64,000 bases of DNA, from the NCBI GenBank assembly GCA_016432725.1, contig JACJDG010000003.1:6478001-6542000 (forward strand). Reading direction: 5' to 3'. The notes beneath the pieces were generated by a model, which was not told the DNA's origin, ran no database searches, and saw only the letters and a list, made by a program, of their open reading frames with translations. Source of the DNA: Streptomyces sp. DHE7-1 (GTDB taxonomy: Bacteria > Actinomycetota > Actinomycetes > Streptomycetales > Streptomycetaceae). Shown in pieces: positions 8,914 through 17,418 of this stretch; position 1 is the stretch's first letter, and each line of letters begins with the position of its first letter. The position numbers and the translations under genes are program-made.

Positions 8914-10883
8914 CGGCCGGGGAGCCCCGCCCCGCAGACGCCGCCCGCGAGGCCCTGCGAGCGGCACGCCGGCGCACCGGGACCACGGGGAACGAGACGT
9001 CCCCCGAGCCGGACGGCCCACCGGCCACGCCGCCCGCGTCCGGCACCGAGCCCGGCGCGGGACCTGCCTGCACTGCTGAGCCTCGCCCCGCCGACGTCGC
9101 GAGGGCGGCCCTGCGTCCCACCGACGCGCCCCAGCCCCACGACGCGGTCTCGTCGGCGACCGTGACTCCCTCCGACGAAGGGCGCCCCGGCGATGTCGCG
9201 CGGGAGGCGCTGCGTGCGACTCGGCGGGAGGCGTCGCGGGCCCGGGCGGCGGAAGGCGGTGCGCGGCGCGGGGGCCGCGCGTCCGCGAGCCGGGCCGCCG
9301 GGCCGTCCCGGGCGCCGGCCGGTTCCGGGCGGCCTGGTGAGGAGCCCCGGGCCGCGCGCGCCCAAGCCGTGCAGGACATGCGGCAGTTCCTGAACAGCGC
9401 CTTCCGTATGCCCTCCTGGACCGACGACCCGGACGGCCCGGACGGCCTGGGTGATCCGGAGACCCCGGACACGACCGGGGCACCGGAACCCCTGGAACCC
9501 CCGAAACCCCCGGAATCCGCGAAGTCCGTGGAGACCAGGCACGAGCCGGACGCCGTCGGCGCCCCCGCCCGCCCGGACGATCGCGCGGCCGCGCCTTTGC
9601 AGGTGCCCGGCACCATGGCCACACCGCACCGGGACTCCGAACTCCGCCGCACCTTCCCGGCGTTCGCGCCCCGCGCCGTCCAGGACGAGGACACCGCGTT
9701 CGCCGGGACCTGGTGGGGCAACTCCTGGGTCGACGCGCTGGAGCGGGGCGCGCTGGACGTCAAGCGGCTGGTCCGGGGCCGGGGTTACGCGGACGCGGGC
9801 AACGTGGACGCGATCACGGTGACCCCGGGCTCGGTGCTGGCGTACGTGCGCGGGAGCCGGCCGCGGCCGTACCGGGTGCAGGTGCGACTGCGGACCCTGG
9901 ACGACGCCGACTGGGAGCGGTTCCTGGACACGGCCGCGGACCGGCCGGGCCACATCGCGGCGCTGCTCGACAAGGAGCTGCCCGAGTCACTGGCCGACTG
10001 CGGTGTGCCCCTGCTGCCCGGCCCCGGCGATCTCGCCCCGCGCTGCAGCTGCCCCGACTCGGGCCACCCCTGCAAGCACGCCGCCGCCCTCTGCTACCAG
10101 ACGGCGCGCCTGCTCGACGCCGACCCCTTCGTGCTGCTCCTGCTGCGCGGCCGCGGCGAGCGCGAGCTGCTGGACGCGCTGTCCCGCCGCAGCGCCGCCC
10201 GGGCGGCCCGCGCCGCCCAGGAAGGGGCACCGCGCTCCCTGCCCGGAGTCCGCGCCACCGACGCCCTCGCCCCGCGCCGGCTGCCCGCGCCGCCGCAGCC
10301 GTTGCCGGCGCCGCCGCACCCCGAGCAGCCGCCGGTGTACCCGGCGGCGCCCGGCGGTCCGGACCCGTTCGCGCTGGACCAGCTCGCCACCGACGCCGCC
10401 GCCCGCGCGCACGCCCTGCTCACCACCGGACACGACCCGGTCGGTGGTCTCACGCTCTGGCAGGACGCCGTACGGCTCGCCGCGGCCCGACCGGGCTCCG
10501 GCCTGACCGCGGCCACCCGCGCCCTCTACGCCACGCTCGCCGCGGCCGTCGGCCGTACCCCGGCCGACCTGGCCCGCGCGGTCGCCGCCTGGCGGCAGGG
10601 CGGCCCGGAGGGACTGGCCGTCCTGGAGGAACCCTGGGACCCGCCGGCCGGCCGCTTCGACCGGGCCCGCCCGCTGCTGCTCGCCGCCGATCTCCCGGCG
10701 TTCCGGCCCTGGCGCAACCACCTCACCCACCCACGCGGCCACGTCCAGCTCCGCCTGGGCCGCGACGGCCTGTGGTACGCCTACGAGTCGGAGCCGGGCC
10801 ATGACGACTGGTGGCCCCGGGGCACTCCCGACCTGGACCCGGTGGGAGCCCTGACCGGCCTGGGCACCCCGGACGACGCGTAG
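8910..10883 (+). CDS. SWIM zinc-finger protein, partner of the SNF2 helicase
   Basis: The GTG at 8910 overlaps the helicase TGA. The 657-residue protein starts with about 230 low-complexity residues rich in Ala, Pro, Arg and Glu with a thrice-repeated PADxAREALRA-like motif, then a domain with FAGTWWGNSWVDALE and, near residue 378, the SWIM motif CSCPDSGHPCKHAAAL (CxCx6-CxH). SWIM fingers bind nucleic acid or protein. Translational coupling with the SNF2 motor suggests one complex. The repeated N-terminal motif could be a linear interaction element; that is inference. Confidence 0.88.
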   Translation: MTAGEPRPADAAREALRAARRRTGTTGNETSPEPDGPPATPPASGTEPGAGPACTAEPRPADVARAALRPTDAPQPHDAVSSATVTPSDEGRPGDVAREALRATRREASRARAAEGGARRGGRASASRAAGPSRAPAGSGRPGEEPRAARAQAVQDMRQFLNSAFRMPSWTDDPDGPDGLGDPETPDTTGAPEPLEPPKPPESAKSVETRHEPDAVGAPARPDDRAAAPLQVPGTMATPHRDSELRRTFPAFAPRAVQDEDTAFAGTWWGNSWVDALERGALDVKRLVRGRGYADAGNVDAITVTPGSVLAYVRGSRPRPYRVQVRLRTLDDADWERFLDTAADRPGHIAALLDKELPESLADCGVPLLPGPGDLAPRCSCPDSGHPCKHAAALCYQTARLLDADPFVLLLLRGRGERELLDALSRRSAARAARAAQEGAPRSLPGVRATDALAPRRLPAPPQPLPAPPHPEQPPVYPAAPGGPDPFALDQLATDAAARAHALLTTGHDPVGGLTLWQDAVRLAAARPGSGLTAATRALYATLAAAVGRTPADLARAVAAWRQGGPEGLAVLEEPWDPPAGRFDRARPLLLAADLPAFRPWRNHLTHPRGHVQLRLGRDGLWYAYESEPGHDDWWPRGTPDLDPVGALTGLGTPDDA

Positions 10884-10955
10884 GCCGCGCCCGGGAACTC
10901 CGAGGCGCGGCCCGCGAGGTGAGGAGCGGTACTCACGTCACCGGAGCGCGCATCC

Positions 10956-13088
10956 TCAGACCCCGGCGCCCTCCACCCCGTTCGCCTCGCGGGCGCCGGG
11001 CACCGCAGCGGCCGAGTCACGCGGCAGGACACTGGGCCACCAGGCCCGCGGGCCGATGTCGAGCACCAGGGCCGGGACCAGAAGCGAGCGGACCACCAGG
11101 GTGTCCAGCAGCACGCCGAAGGCCACGATGAACGCGATCTGCACCAGGAAGGCCAGCGGGATGACCGTCAGGGCGGCGAACGTGGCGGCCAGCACCACGC
11201 CGGCCGAGGTGATCACCCCTCCGGTCGTGGTCAGCCCGCGCAGCACACCCTGCCGGTTGCCGTGGACCAGTGCCTCCTCCCGCACCCGGGACATCAGGAA
11301 GATGTTGTAGTCGACGCCCAGTGCCACCAGGAACACGAACCCGTACAGCGGCACCGACGCGTCCGCACCGCCGAAGCCGAACACGTGCTTGAAGACGAGC
11401 GAGGAAACGCCGAGCGTGGCCAGGAAGTTGAGCGCGACCGTCACCACCAGCAGCACCGGCACGAGCAGGGAGCGCAGCAGCAGGACGAGGATCAGCAGGA
11501 TGATCCCCAGCACGACGGGCACGATGACGTTGCGGTCGCGGGCGGAGGTCTGCTGGGTGTCGTACTGCTGGGCCGTGTAGCCGCCGACCAGCGCGTCGGC
11601 TCCGGGCACCGCGTGCACCCGGGCGCGCAGCCGCTCGATCGTCCGCTTGGCGGCGTCGCTGTCCGCCGAGGCATCCAGGGTGGCGTCGATGCGGACCCGC
11701 CCGTCCACGACCTTCGGCGCCCCGCCGCCGGGCCGCCCGGACGCCGACACGGCGGCGGCCGACGCCACCCCGTCGGTGCCCTTCGCCGCGGCGGTCACCC
11801 GCGCGGCCCGGCCGGCGTCGGCGATGATGACGGCCGGGTTGCCGGACCCGCCGGGGAAGTGCTCGCCGAGCGTCTTCTGGGCGGCGACCGACGGGGCGTC
11901 GTTCACGAAGATCTCGTCGAGGGGCACGCCCTTCGCCGACAGCGAGGGGGCGAAGGCCGCGAGCACGGCGAGGCCGAGCGCGGTCACCACCCAGACCGCG
12001 CGCGGGCGGGCACCCACCTTGCCGGCGACGCGGTGCCACACCCCGTGCCCCTCCACGGACGCGTCCGACTCGCGCGGCCGGGACGGCCAGTAGGCGACGC
12101 GGCCCAGCAGCGCCAGCACGGCCGGCAGGAACGTGAGCGCGGAGAGCACGGCGCAGACGATGCCGATGGCGCCGACCGGCCCGAGGGCGCGGTTGTTGGT
12201 GAGGTCGCTGGCGAGCAGCGCCAGCAGCGCGAGTGCCACGGTGGCGGCGCTGGCGGTGATCGCGCCGAACGACCTGCGCACCGCCGCCATCGCGGCCGCG
12301 GCACGGGCCTGGCCCGTCGCCAGCTCCTCGCGGAACCGCGCGGCCAGCAGCAGCGCGTAGTCGGTGGCGGCGCCGATCACGAGGATGGAGAGGATGCCCT
12401 GCACCTGCCCGTCCACCCGGACCACGCCGTGGTCGGCCAGCGCGTAGACGACCGCGCACGCGAGTCCGAGGGCGAACACCGCGCCGAGGATGATCACGAA
12501 GGGCAGCAGGACGCTGCGGTAGACCAGGAGCAGGATCAGCAGCACGGCGCCGAGCGCCACGCCCAGCAGCAGCCCGTCGATGCCCGCGAAGGCGTCCCCG
12601 AGGTCGGCCTGGCTCGCCGCCGGGCCCGCGATCTCCGCCGTCGTGCCCGGCACGCTCCGCGCCGCCCCGCGCACGTCGTCCAGCACGTCGGGCAGCCGGT
12701 CGCCCAGATCGGGCCGCAGCTGGACGACGGCCTGCAGCGCCTTTCCGTCCGCGGAGGGCAGCGCGGGCGACGGCGCGCCGACGATCCCGGTCCGTCCGGC
12801 GAGCGCCGCCACGGCCCGGGTGGCGGTCGCGCGCCGGTCCTCCGTGATCCGGTTCCCGTCAGCCGTCCAGACGACGATCGCGGGCAGGGTCTCCGCCTCG
12901 TCGAACGCCTCGCGGGCCTTGAGCACCTTGGTCGACTCCGCGCTCTGCGGCAGGAAGGCGGACTGGTCGTTCGTGGCGACCTCGCCCAGTTTCCCGGCGT
13001 AGGGCCCGAGCGTTCCGCCCACGCCGAGCCAGACGAACAGCAGGACGAGCGGCACGAGCCAACGGGTCCAGCCGGGTGTCGCTCTCAT
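10956..13088 (-). CDS. MMPL/RND-family membrane exporter
   Basis: The 710-residue protein is an MMPL-type transporter with two similar halves, each with one helix, a large extracytoplasmic loop and five helices (first half VLLILLLVYRSVLLPFVIILGAVF, IGAATDYALLL; second half LVALGVDYNIFLMSRVREE). The GVDYNIFL segment is the usual proton-relay region. Start is the ATG at 13088 behind GAGGAG. It is divergent from a MarR gene with 81 bases between them, so it is probably a MarR-controlled efflux pump for lipids or drugs. No frame break. Confidence 0.9.
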   Translation of the reverse strand: MRATPGWTRWLVPLVLLFVWLGVGGTLGPYAGKLGEVATNDQSAFLPQSAESTKVLKAREAFDEAETLPAIVVWTADGNRITEDRRATATRAVAALAGRTGIVGAPSPALPSADGKALQAVVQLRPDLGDRLPDVLDDVRGAARSVPGTTAEIAGPAASQADLGDAFAGIDGLLLGVALGAVLLILLLVYRSVLLPFVIILGAVFALGLACAVVYALADHGVVRVDGQVQGILSILVIGAATDYALLLAARFREELATGQARAAAAMAAVRRSFGAITASAATVALALLALLASDLTNNRALGPVGAIGIVCAVLSALTFLPAVLALLGRVAYWPSRPRESDASVEGHGVWHRVAGKVGARPRAVWVVTALGLAVLAAFAPSLSAKGVPLDEIFVNDAPSVAAQKTLGEHFPGGSGNPAVIIADAGRAARVTAAAKGTDGVASAAAVSASGRPGGGAPKVVDGRVRIDATLDASADSDAAKRTIERLRARVHAVPGADALVGGYTAQQYDTQQTSARDRNVIVPVVLGIILLILVLLLRSLLVPVLLVVTVALNFLATLGVSSLVFKHVFGFGGADASVPLYGFVFLVALGVDYNIFLMSRVREEALVHGNRQGVLRGLTTTGGVITSAGVVLAATFAALTVIPLAFLVQIAFIVAFGVLLDTLVVRSLLVPALVLDIGPRAWWPSVLPRDSAAAVPGAREANGVEGAGV

Positions 13089-13133
13089 GCGTCTCCTCGA
13101 AATCATCGGTGTGACCAATTGAGTCAGTCGTAA

Positions 13134-13163
13134 AGTATCTCAATGATCGAGTAATCATATACT
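13134..13163. promoter_or_regulatory. AT-rich divergent promoter/operator between MMPL and MarR
   Basis: This short AT-rich stretch in a GC-rich region holds an inverted repeat ATGAT (13143-13147) / ATCAT (13154-13158) and outer arms AGTAT (13134-13138) / ATACT (13159-13163). The right arm ends 6 bases before the MarR ATG at 13170, so a bound regulator would cover that start region. A MarR operator with autoregulation is the likely role. Confidence 0.45.
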
Positions 13164-13169
13164 GGGGCG

Positions 13170-13685
13170 ATGTACGGGACCGAACACGCCTCGCCGTCTC
13201 TTCCGGGGGACGACCCCACGGGGTTGCAGTCCTTCGCGGTCCTTCTGCGCCGGCTCAACGGCGAGTTCAACCGCGTCGCCCACGAGTTCGCCCAGACCCA
13301 GGGTCTCCACCTCACCGACGTCCAGGCCCTCGTGGCGATTCTGGACGCCGATCCCGAGGAAGGCCCGATGACGCCCGGGCGGCTGCGCAGGCGGCTCGAC
13401 CTCACCTCCGGCGCCATGACCGCCTGCCTGGACCGTCTGGAGCGGGCCGGGCACATCCGGCGCGTCCGCGCGGCCGACGACCGCCGCGTCGTCCATCTGC
13501 ACTACGCGGAGGCGGCCAGAGGCGTCGCCCGGGACTTCTTCCAGCCCCTGGCCCGCGGCACCGAGGCCGCGCGGCAGCGCTTCAGTCCGGCGGAGCTGGG
13601 CGTGGTCGCCCGCTTCCTCGAGGAGATGAACCGGGAACTCGCCCTCCTGCGCAGCGGTCCCGACTCCCGCGCGCACGGCCGGTGA
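13170..13685 (+). CDS. MarR-family transcriptional regulator
   Basis: The 171-residue protein has the MarR winged helix: GLHLTDVQALVAIL, LTSGAMTACLDRLERAGHIRRVRAADDRRVVHLH (recognition helix plus wing), flanked by dimerisation helices. It diverges from the MMPL exporter, so it most likely represses it and itself. No convincing ribosome-binding site precedes the ATG at 13170 and an AT-rich element lies just upstream, so translation may be leaderless. Confidence 0.9.
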   Translation: MYGTEHASPSLPGDDPTGLQSFAVLLRRLNGEFNRVAHEFAQTQGLHLTDVQALVAILDADPEEGPMTPGRLRRRLDLTSGAMTACLDRLERAGHIRRVRAADDRRVVHLHYAEAARGVARDFFQPLARGTEAARQRFSPAELGVVARFLEEMNRELALLRSGPDSRAHGR

Positions 13686-13704
13686 CCCGCGCGGGCGCAC
13701 GACG

Positions 13705-13737
13705 ACGAGCCCCGCAGGCGAGGCCTGCGGGGCTCGT
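13705..13737 (+). terminator. Terminator hairpin after MarR
   Basis: A perfect 15-base inverted repeat (13705-13719 and 13723-13737, arm ACGAGCCCCGCAGGC) with a 3-base loop lies 19 bases after the MarR stop. There is no U tract, as is usual for actinobacterial terminators. Confidence 0.75.
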
Positions 13738-13853
13738 GGGACGTTCGGGCCGGCGGACCGCGGGGTCCGGCGGGGACCGGGCGGCACGGACCCGAGGGCG
13801 CCGGCGCGCGGACGCCCGCTACGGGGCCGTTCGCCGGCGGGCGGGACCCGGGT

Positions 13854-14261
13854 TCAGCACTGGGCGGACGCCGGGAGCCCGGCCCGCGCGTCCCCGCGCA
13901 AGTACACGGCGCTGACGTAGCCGTATCCGACGCCCGTGCCGCCGTACATGTAGATCCAGATATTGTTCCGGTAGCCGTTGTCCACGATCGTCTCGCCGTA
14001 GACCCAGCAGTACGCCGTGTACGTGTGGCCGACCTGCAGCGTGCTCATCCACGCGTAGCCGCTTCCGGGCCCGTAGCGGAGGTTCACCGCGGTGTAGGGC
14101 GCGATGGTGTACGCGTCGGACGCCGCGGCCGACGCGTGGACGGCGGGCGGCGCCGATGGCGTGGCCGCGGAGGCGCCGGGGGCGGCCGCGGCCAGCAGCC
14201 CGGCGGCGAGCAGCACTCCGGCGACGGCGGCTTTGGCCTTGACCCTCAGGTGGGTGATCAC
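13854..14261 (-). CDS. Small secreted SH3-like domain protein (paralogue 1)
   Basis: The 135-residue protein has a clear signal peptide (KAKAAVAGVLLAAGLLAAAAPGASA) and a mature SH3b-like domain with YTIAPYTAVNLRYGPGSGYAW and GHTYTAYCWVYGETIVDNGYRNNIW. It ends LPASAQC; the two cysteines (CW and C-terminal C) may form a disulfide. It shares this plan with the gene just upstream on the same strand. Such proteins bind cell wall or other surfaces; no enzyme motif is seen. Confidence 0.8.
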   Translation of the reverse strand: MITHLRVKAKAAVAGVLLAAGLLAAAAPGASAATPSAPPAVHASAAASDAYTIAPYTAVNLRYGPGSGYAWMSTLQVGHTYTAYCWVYGETIVDNGYRNNIWIYMYGGTGVGYGYVSAVYLRGDARAGLPASAQC

Positions 14262-14297
14262 AGTGGGCTCTCCAACTCGTGTCGACGTGACGCGTGA

Positions 14298-14630
14298 TCA
14301 GCACTGCGCGGAGGCGGGCAGGTTGGCGTACTCGTCGCCCCTGAAGTAGACGGCGCTGCTGTAGCCGTCCGCGAAGCCGATCCAGATGTCGTTCGTGTAG
14401 CCGTTGTCCGTGACGGTCTGGCCGTGCGTCCAGCAGTAGGCCGTGTAGGAGCGGCCGGCGGTCAGGGTCGCCAGGTAGGCGCTGTCCTTGGTGGGCAGCT
14501 TGCGGACGTTGACGTTGGTGTAGGGCACGACGGTGTACGGCGTCTCGGCCGGCGCCGCGACGGCGGCGGCGGCCGAGACGCCCACCGCGAGCGCGGTGGC
14601 CAGTGCGACGACGGCGGTCCTTGTGCGCAT
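14298..14630 (-). CDS. Small secreted SH3-like domain protein (paralogue 2)
   Basis: The 110-residue protein has a signal peptide (TAVVALATALAVGVSAAAAVA) and one SH3b-like domain with TVVPYTNVNVRKLPTKDSAYL and SYTAYCWTHGQTVTDNGYTNDIWIGF. It ends with the same LPASAQC as its neighbour 36 bases downstream, so the two arose by tandem duplication. Function unknown; probably extracellular. Confidence 0.8.
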   Translation of the reverse strand: MRTRTAVVALATALAVGVSAAAAVAAPAETPYTVVPYTNVNVRKLPTKDSAYLATLTAGRSYTAYCWTHGQTVTDNGYTNDIWIGFADGYSSAVYFRGDEYANLPASAQC

Positions 14631-14899
14631 GACGGTTCCCCTGGAGTGTCGGCGACGGTCCCGGCCGGAGCCGGTCCCCGTCGCCCGTCCGGCTGGTCGG
14701 GACGATCATGCTCATGCCGGAGCGGGGTGCGGCAATGCATTCGATCCTGGTCGAAAGGTTCACCGCTCCGGCGGGAGGGGTCCGCCGCGTCCCGAAGCCC
14801 CGCGGCCGGCGCCCCTGTGGCTTGAATGATCATTGTCCGGTCCCGGGTCCGCGGCCGACACTGCCGGGGGTGACCTGAACGGCGGGAACGGACGCTGGT

Positions 14900-15891
14900 G
14901 TGAAACGCATACATTTCACGGCCGAGGACCTGGCGCGGACCCGCCTGGCCACGACGCTCGGCGCGGCGGCGGAGACCTTGGACAGCGTCAGGCTGCTGCG
15001 GGAGCGCGGCCTCGGCCTGGCCTTCCGCCCGTGGCAGGCATCCGTCCGGGGACGGCTGGACGGTCAGGCGAAGCCGCTGTCCGCGCTGATGCCGGAGCGC
15101 GGGCCGGTGATCGACATGGTGAGCCTGGCGGGCGACGCGCCGTCGATCGAGGAGGCGGTGGACAACTTCCTGGGAGCGCCCCGGGACCTGATGCGCATCG
15201 AACTCGAGCCCATCGCCTTCCATCCCTCCCACCGGACCTGGGCCCGGAACCTGATGGACGGCGACCGGGAAGCGCGGCTCGACGTCGCCGCGGCGCTCAG
15301 ACACGTCCACGCGGTGAACCTCGCCCCCTTCGCGAGACGGGTGCGGTCCCATCTGGCCGCGATGCGCTCGGCCTGCGCGCACACCCTGGCCGAGGCGGGT
15401 GTCGAGGGGCTCCTCACGGACCTGTGCACCCCGTTGCTGCACTGGCGTCCGCCCGTGCTCGAGGTGCGCCATCCCCGTGACGCGGACGTCCACCTCGGCG
15501 GACGCGGTCTCGTGATCACGCCCACGTTCTTCTCGTCGGAGCAGGTGGAACTGCTGCAGTCCCCCTCGAACCCGACCGCGCGCCCGTCCTGGCGGTGCCC
15601 GCCGTCACCGGGGCCGCGGTCGGCGCCCCGCTGTGGGACGTGGGCGAGAGCACCGACCGGTCCCTCGGCGATCTGCTGGGGCGTACGCGGGCGGCGGCGC
15701 TGGCGGCGGTCGCCGACGGCTGCGGCACGACGGAGCTGTCCCGCCGCCTGGGCATCTCGGCGGCAGCCGCGAGCCATCACGCCACCGTGCTGCGCGGGGC
15801 CGGCCTGATCACCACCGGACGGGAGGGCAAGGCGGTGCTGCACGTCCTCACGCCCCTGGGCGCCGCCCTGCTGGAGGCGACCGGGGCGTAG
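14900..15891 (+). CDS. ArsR-like winged-helix regulator with DUF5937-type N-terminal region (one frameshift)
   Basis: The GTG at 14900 starts a protein with FTAEDLARTRLA, the usual opening of DUF5937/ArsR-type regulators, an all-alpha middle and a C-terminal winged helix (TTELSRRLGISAAAASHHATVLRGAGLITTGREGKAVLH). The last 110 residues are in another frame; one extra C in the run 15561-15565 joins LLQSP to LEPDRAPVLAVPAVTG and gives 330 residues. The DNA-binding part is intact in the second frame. Regulon unknown; it is the last chromosome-like gene before the low-GC island. Confidence 0.8.
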
Positions 15892-16206
15892 CGTCATGCG
15901 TCCTGTCAGCTCTTCAGGAACTCCCTGGGCACCCGGCGAATCAGGTCGGCGATGCCTAACCGGAGGACGGGTTGCTGCTTTTCAGGGGCGACGACGTATC
16001 GAGGCCGATCGCGATGCCGACCTTCGTGGTCCGCTGTGACCGCCTACGCCTCGCCCGGCGCCATAACGGTCTTCCATCACAGCGTTCACGACATACCGGG
16101 AGTTTCTCTGTCGAACCGGGTGACAGGCTGTCAGCGCGCTGCAATACTCTCTGCAACTCCCGCCACGGCGGCCTGCTGGTAAACCTCACAGTTACCGGAA
16201 ACGATC
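15892..16206. other. Intergenic region at the left edge of the low-GC island
   Basis: No convincing gene is seen here. Base composition drops visibly. A promoter-like element (16120-16148) is the only regulatory signal found. No attachment-site repeat or tRNA end was recognised. Confidence 0.5.
16120..16148 (+). promoter_or_regulatory. Putative promoter of the island operon
   Basis: GTGACA, then 17 bases, then AATACT: a fair match to a vegetative -35/-10 pair with ideal spacing. It would start transcription near 16155, about 50 bases upstream of the first island gene at 16207. No other clear promoter is seen before the end of the six-gene run. Confidence 0.45.
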
Positions 16207-16530
16207 ATGATCCTTTTCGGACGGTCTGCCTCTCTCGGCCGTGTCAGAGGCAGTGCTTGGCGTTGGAACGGAACAGTAGTCCCGCAAATGGACATAGCTC
16301 TTGTCATGGGCCCACTCCGGGTGGACGCGATCAGCGAACTGTCGGGGCTCAGCGGGGTTGTCGCGGCGATCGGGGGCATCACATCGCACCCTGCCAATAT
16401 CTTGAGAGCGAGAGGCGTTCCTCTGCTTGTCGCAGTAGACGGGCTGGATCAGGTGTCGGACGGCTCTTTCGTGGAGCTCGACTGCTATAGCGGAAGTCTC
16501 AGAGTGATCTCATGCGATTCCGATACCTGA
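16207..16530 (+). CDS. Stand-alone PEP-utilising mobile (phosphohistidine swivel) domain protein
   Basis: The 107-residue protein matches the PEP-utilisers mobile domain: an opening like SASLGRVRGSAW, then VVAAIGGITSHPANILRARGVPLLVAV and DGSFVELDCYSGSLRV. GGITSH carries the histidine that is phosphorylated in PEP synthase, pyruvate phosphate dikinase and rifampin phosphotransferase. Those enzymes also have ATP-grasp and other domains; here only the swivel domain is present. Codons such as ATA are unlike the flanking genes. The next gene overlaps it by 19 bases. It may be the phosphate carrier of a split enzyme; the partner that charges it is not visible. Confidence 0.75.
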   Translation: MILFGRSASLGRVRGSAWRWNGTVVPQMDIALVMGPLRVDAISELSGLSGVVAAIGGITSHPANILRARGVPLLVAVDGLDQVSDGSFVELDCYSGSLRVISCDSDT

Positions 16531-17417
16531 TTGCTGTACCGTTCGAGTCACACGGATCGGAAATCGTGTCCTTCCGGGGTGATGAGCGCCCGGACGGTGT
16601 TGTCTCCGCATCCGTCGTTCCAGCAGCGTCTATTGGTGCACTCGACTTCCGACTGCTGGAGCCGGCGTTCGCCGAAGCTCCCATTCTCGTTGGCCTGCCT
16701 CGGGCCGCCTTCCGATTCGACGCACCGAAGAACGTGATCGAATACACCGGCATACCCACTCCTCGTACCTGCTGGACACGTCTCCTCAACGATCAGGGCC
16801 TCTGCGATCGCTGGCTGACTCGGCGGAGAGCCGCTGTGGACACCTTGCGGTCGCTCCTGCTGGAACTGAGCACCGCAATCCAGTGCAAAGAGCCGGCGCA
16901 ATTGCTACGTCTGGTGCGCGTCGTTGCGGCGCACATCGCTGCCTCCGGCGCCAGTATGCTGCTTACCTCGCTGTTCGACGAGTACGCGTTCGAGGAGGCT
17001 GAAGGCATCCTTCAGAAGGCTCCGGACGTCGAGTCAAGGGCTGCTCTCGCCCGTCGGGTCATGACCTCACCCCACAGTCTGACGTACCTGGTTGTACCCC
17101 CGGATCTGCTGCTGCTCAAGAGGATTCGCATACCCCTGCACGAGGCTTTCGTACTGCCGGCGCCGTCCGCCGAACCGGAAACCGTGCCGGAGAAGGTCCA
17201 GGGCGCCCGCCGGGACTTCGAATGGCTCGCGAGTGAGGAGTCGAGGCGTCTGCGCCTGGTCCGGATGGTCTACGACGCTTCTGAAGAGCTTTCCGTGCTA
17301 TGGATCAGTGTTGTGAGCCTGCTGTCGGCAGGACTCACCAGTCTGTATCCGCGGGAACTACTGTCTGCGGTACAGCGTGGCGAGCGCACGCTCGACTGGG
17401 AATTCTGCGAGGACTAG
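16512..17417 (+). CDS. Unknown protein, possible helical partner of the swivel domain
   Basis: The 301-residue protein has no firm family match. The ATG at 16512 lies inside the preceding gene, so the two are coupled. The C-terminal third (RLRLVRMVYDASEELS, VSLLSAGLTSLYPRELLSAVQRGE) resembles in pattern the helical segment that precedes the swivel domain in PEP synthase-like enzymes, where a lR.lv...re...l.....l..G.l...eel pattern is common. If so, gene order is inverted relative to those enzymes. No ATP-grasp motif is seen. Resemblance is by eye and weak. Confidence 0.55.
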   Translation: MRFRYLIAVPFESHGSEIVSFRGDERPDGVVSASVVPAASIGALDFRLLEPAFAEAPILVGLPRAAFRFDAPKNVIEYTGIPTPRTCWTRLLNDQGLCDRWLTRRRAAVDTLRSLLLELSTAIQCKEPAQLLRLVRVVAAHIAASGASMLLTSLFDEYAFEEAEGILQKAPDVESRAALARRVMTSPHSLTYLVVPPDLLLLKRIRIPLHEAFVLPAPSAEPETVPEKVQGARRDFEWLASEESRRLRLVRMVYDASEELSVLWISVVSLLSAGLTSLYPRELLSAVQRGERTLDWEFCED

Positions 17418-17418
17418 A

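Noticed and set aside
11262..13133. A 623-codon open frame on the plus strand
   Set aside because: It is antisense to the well-supported MMPL exporter and its protein is low-complexity His/Arg/Gly-rich, a usual GC-rich shadow.
15972..16490. A 172-codon frame overlapping the swivel-domain gene
   Set aside because: It has no domain character and overlaps the swivel-domain frame, which has clear family motifs.
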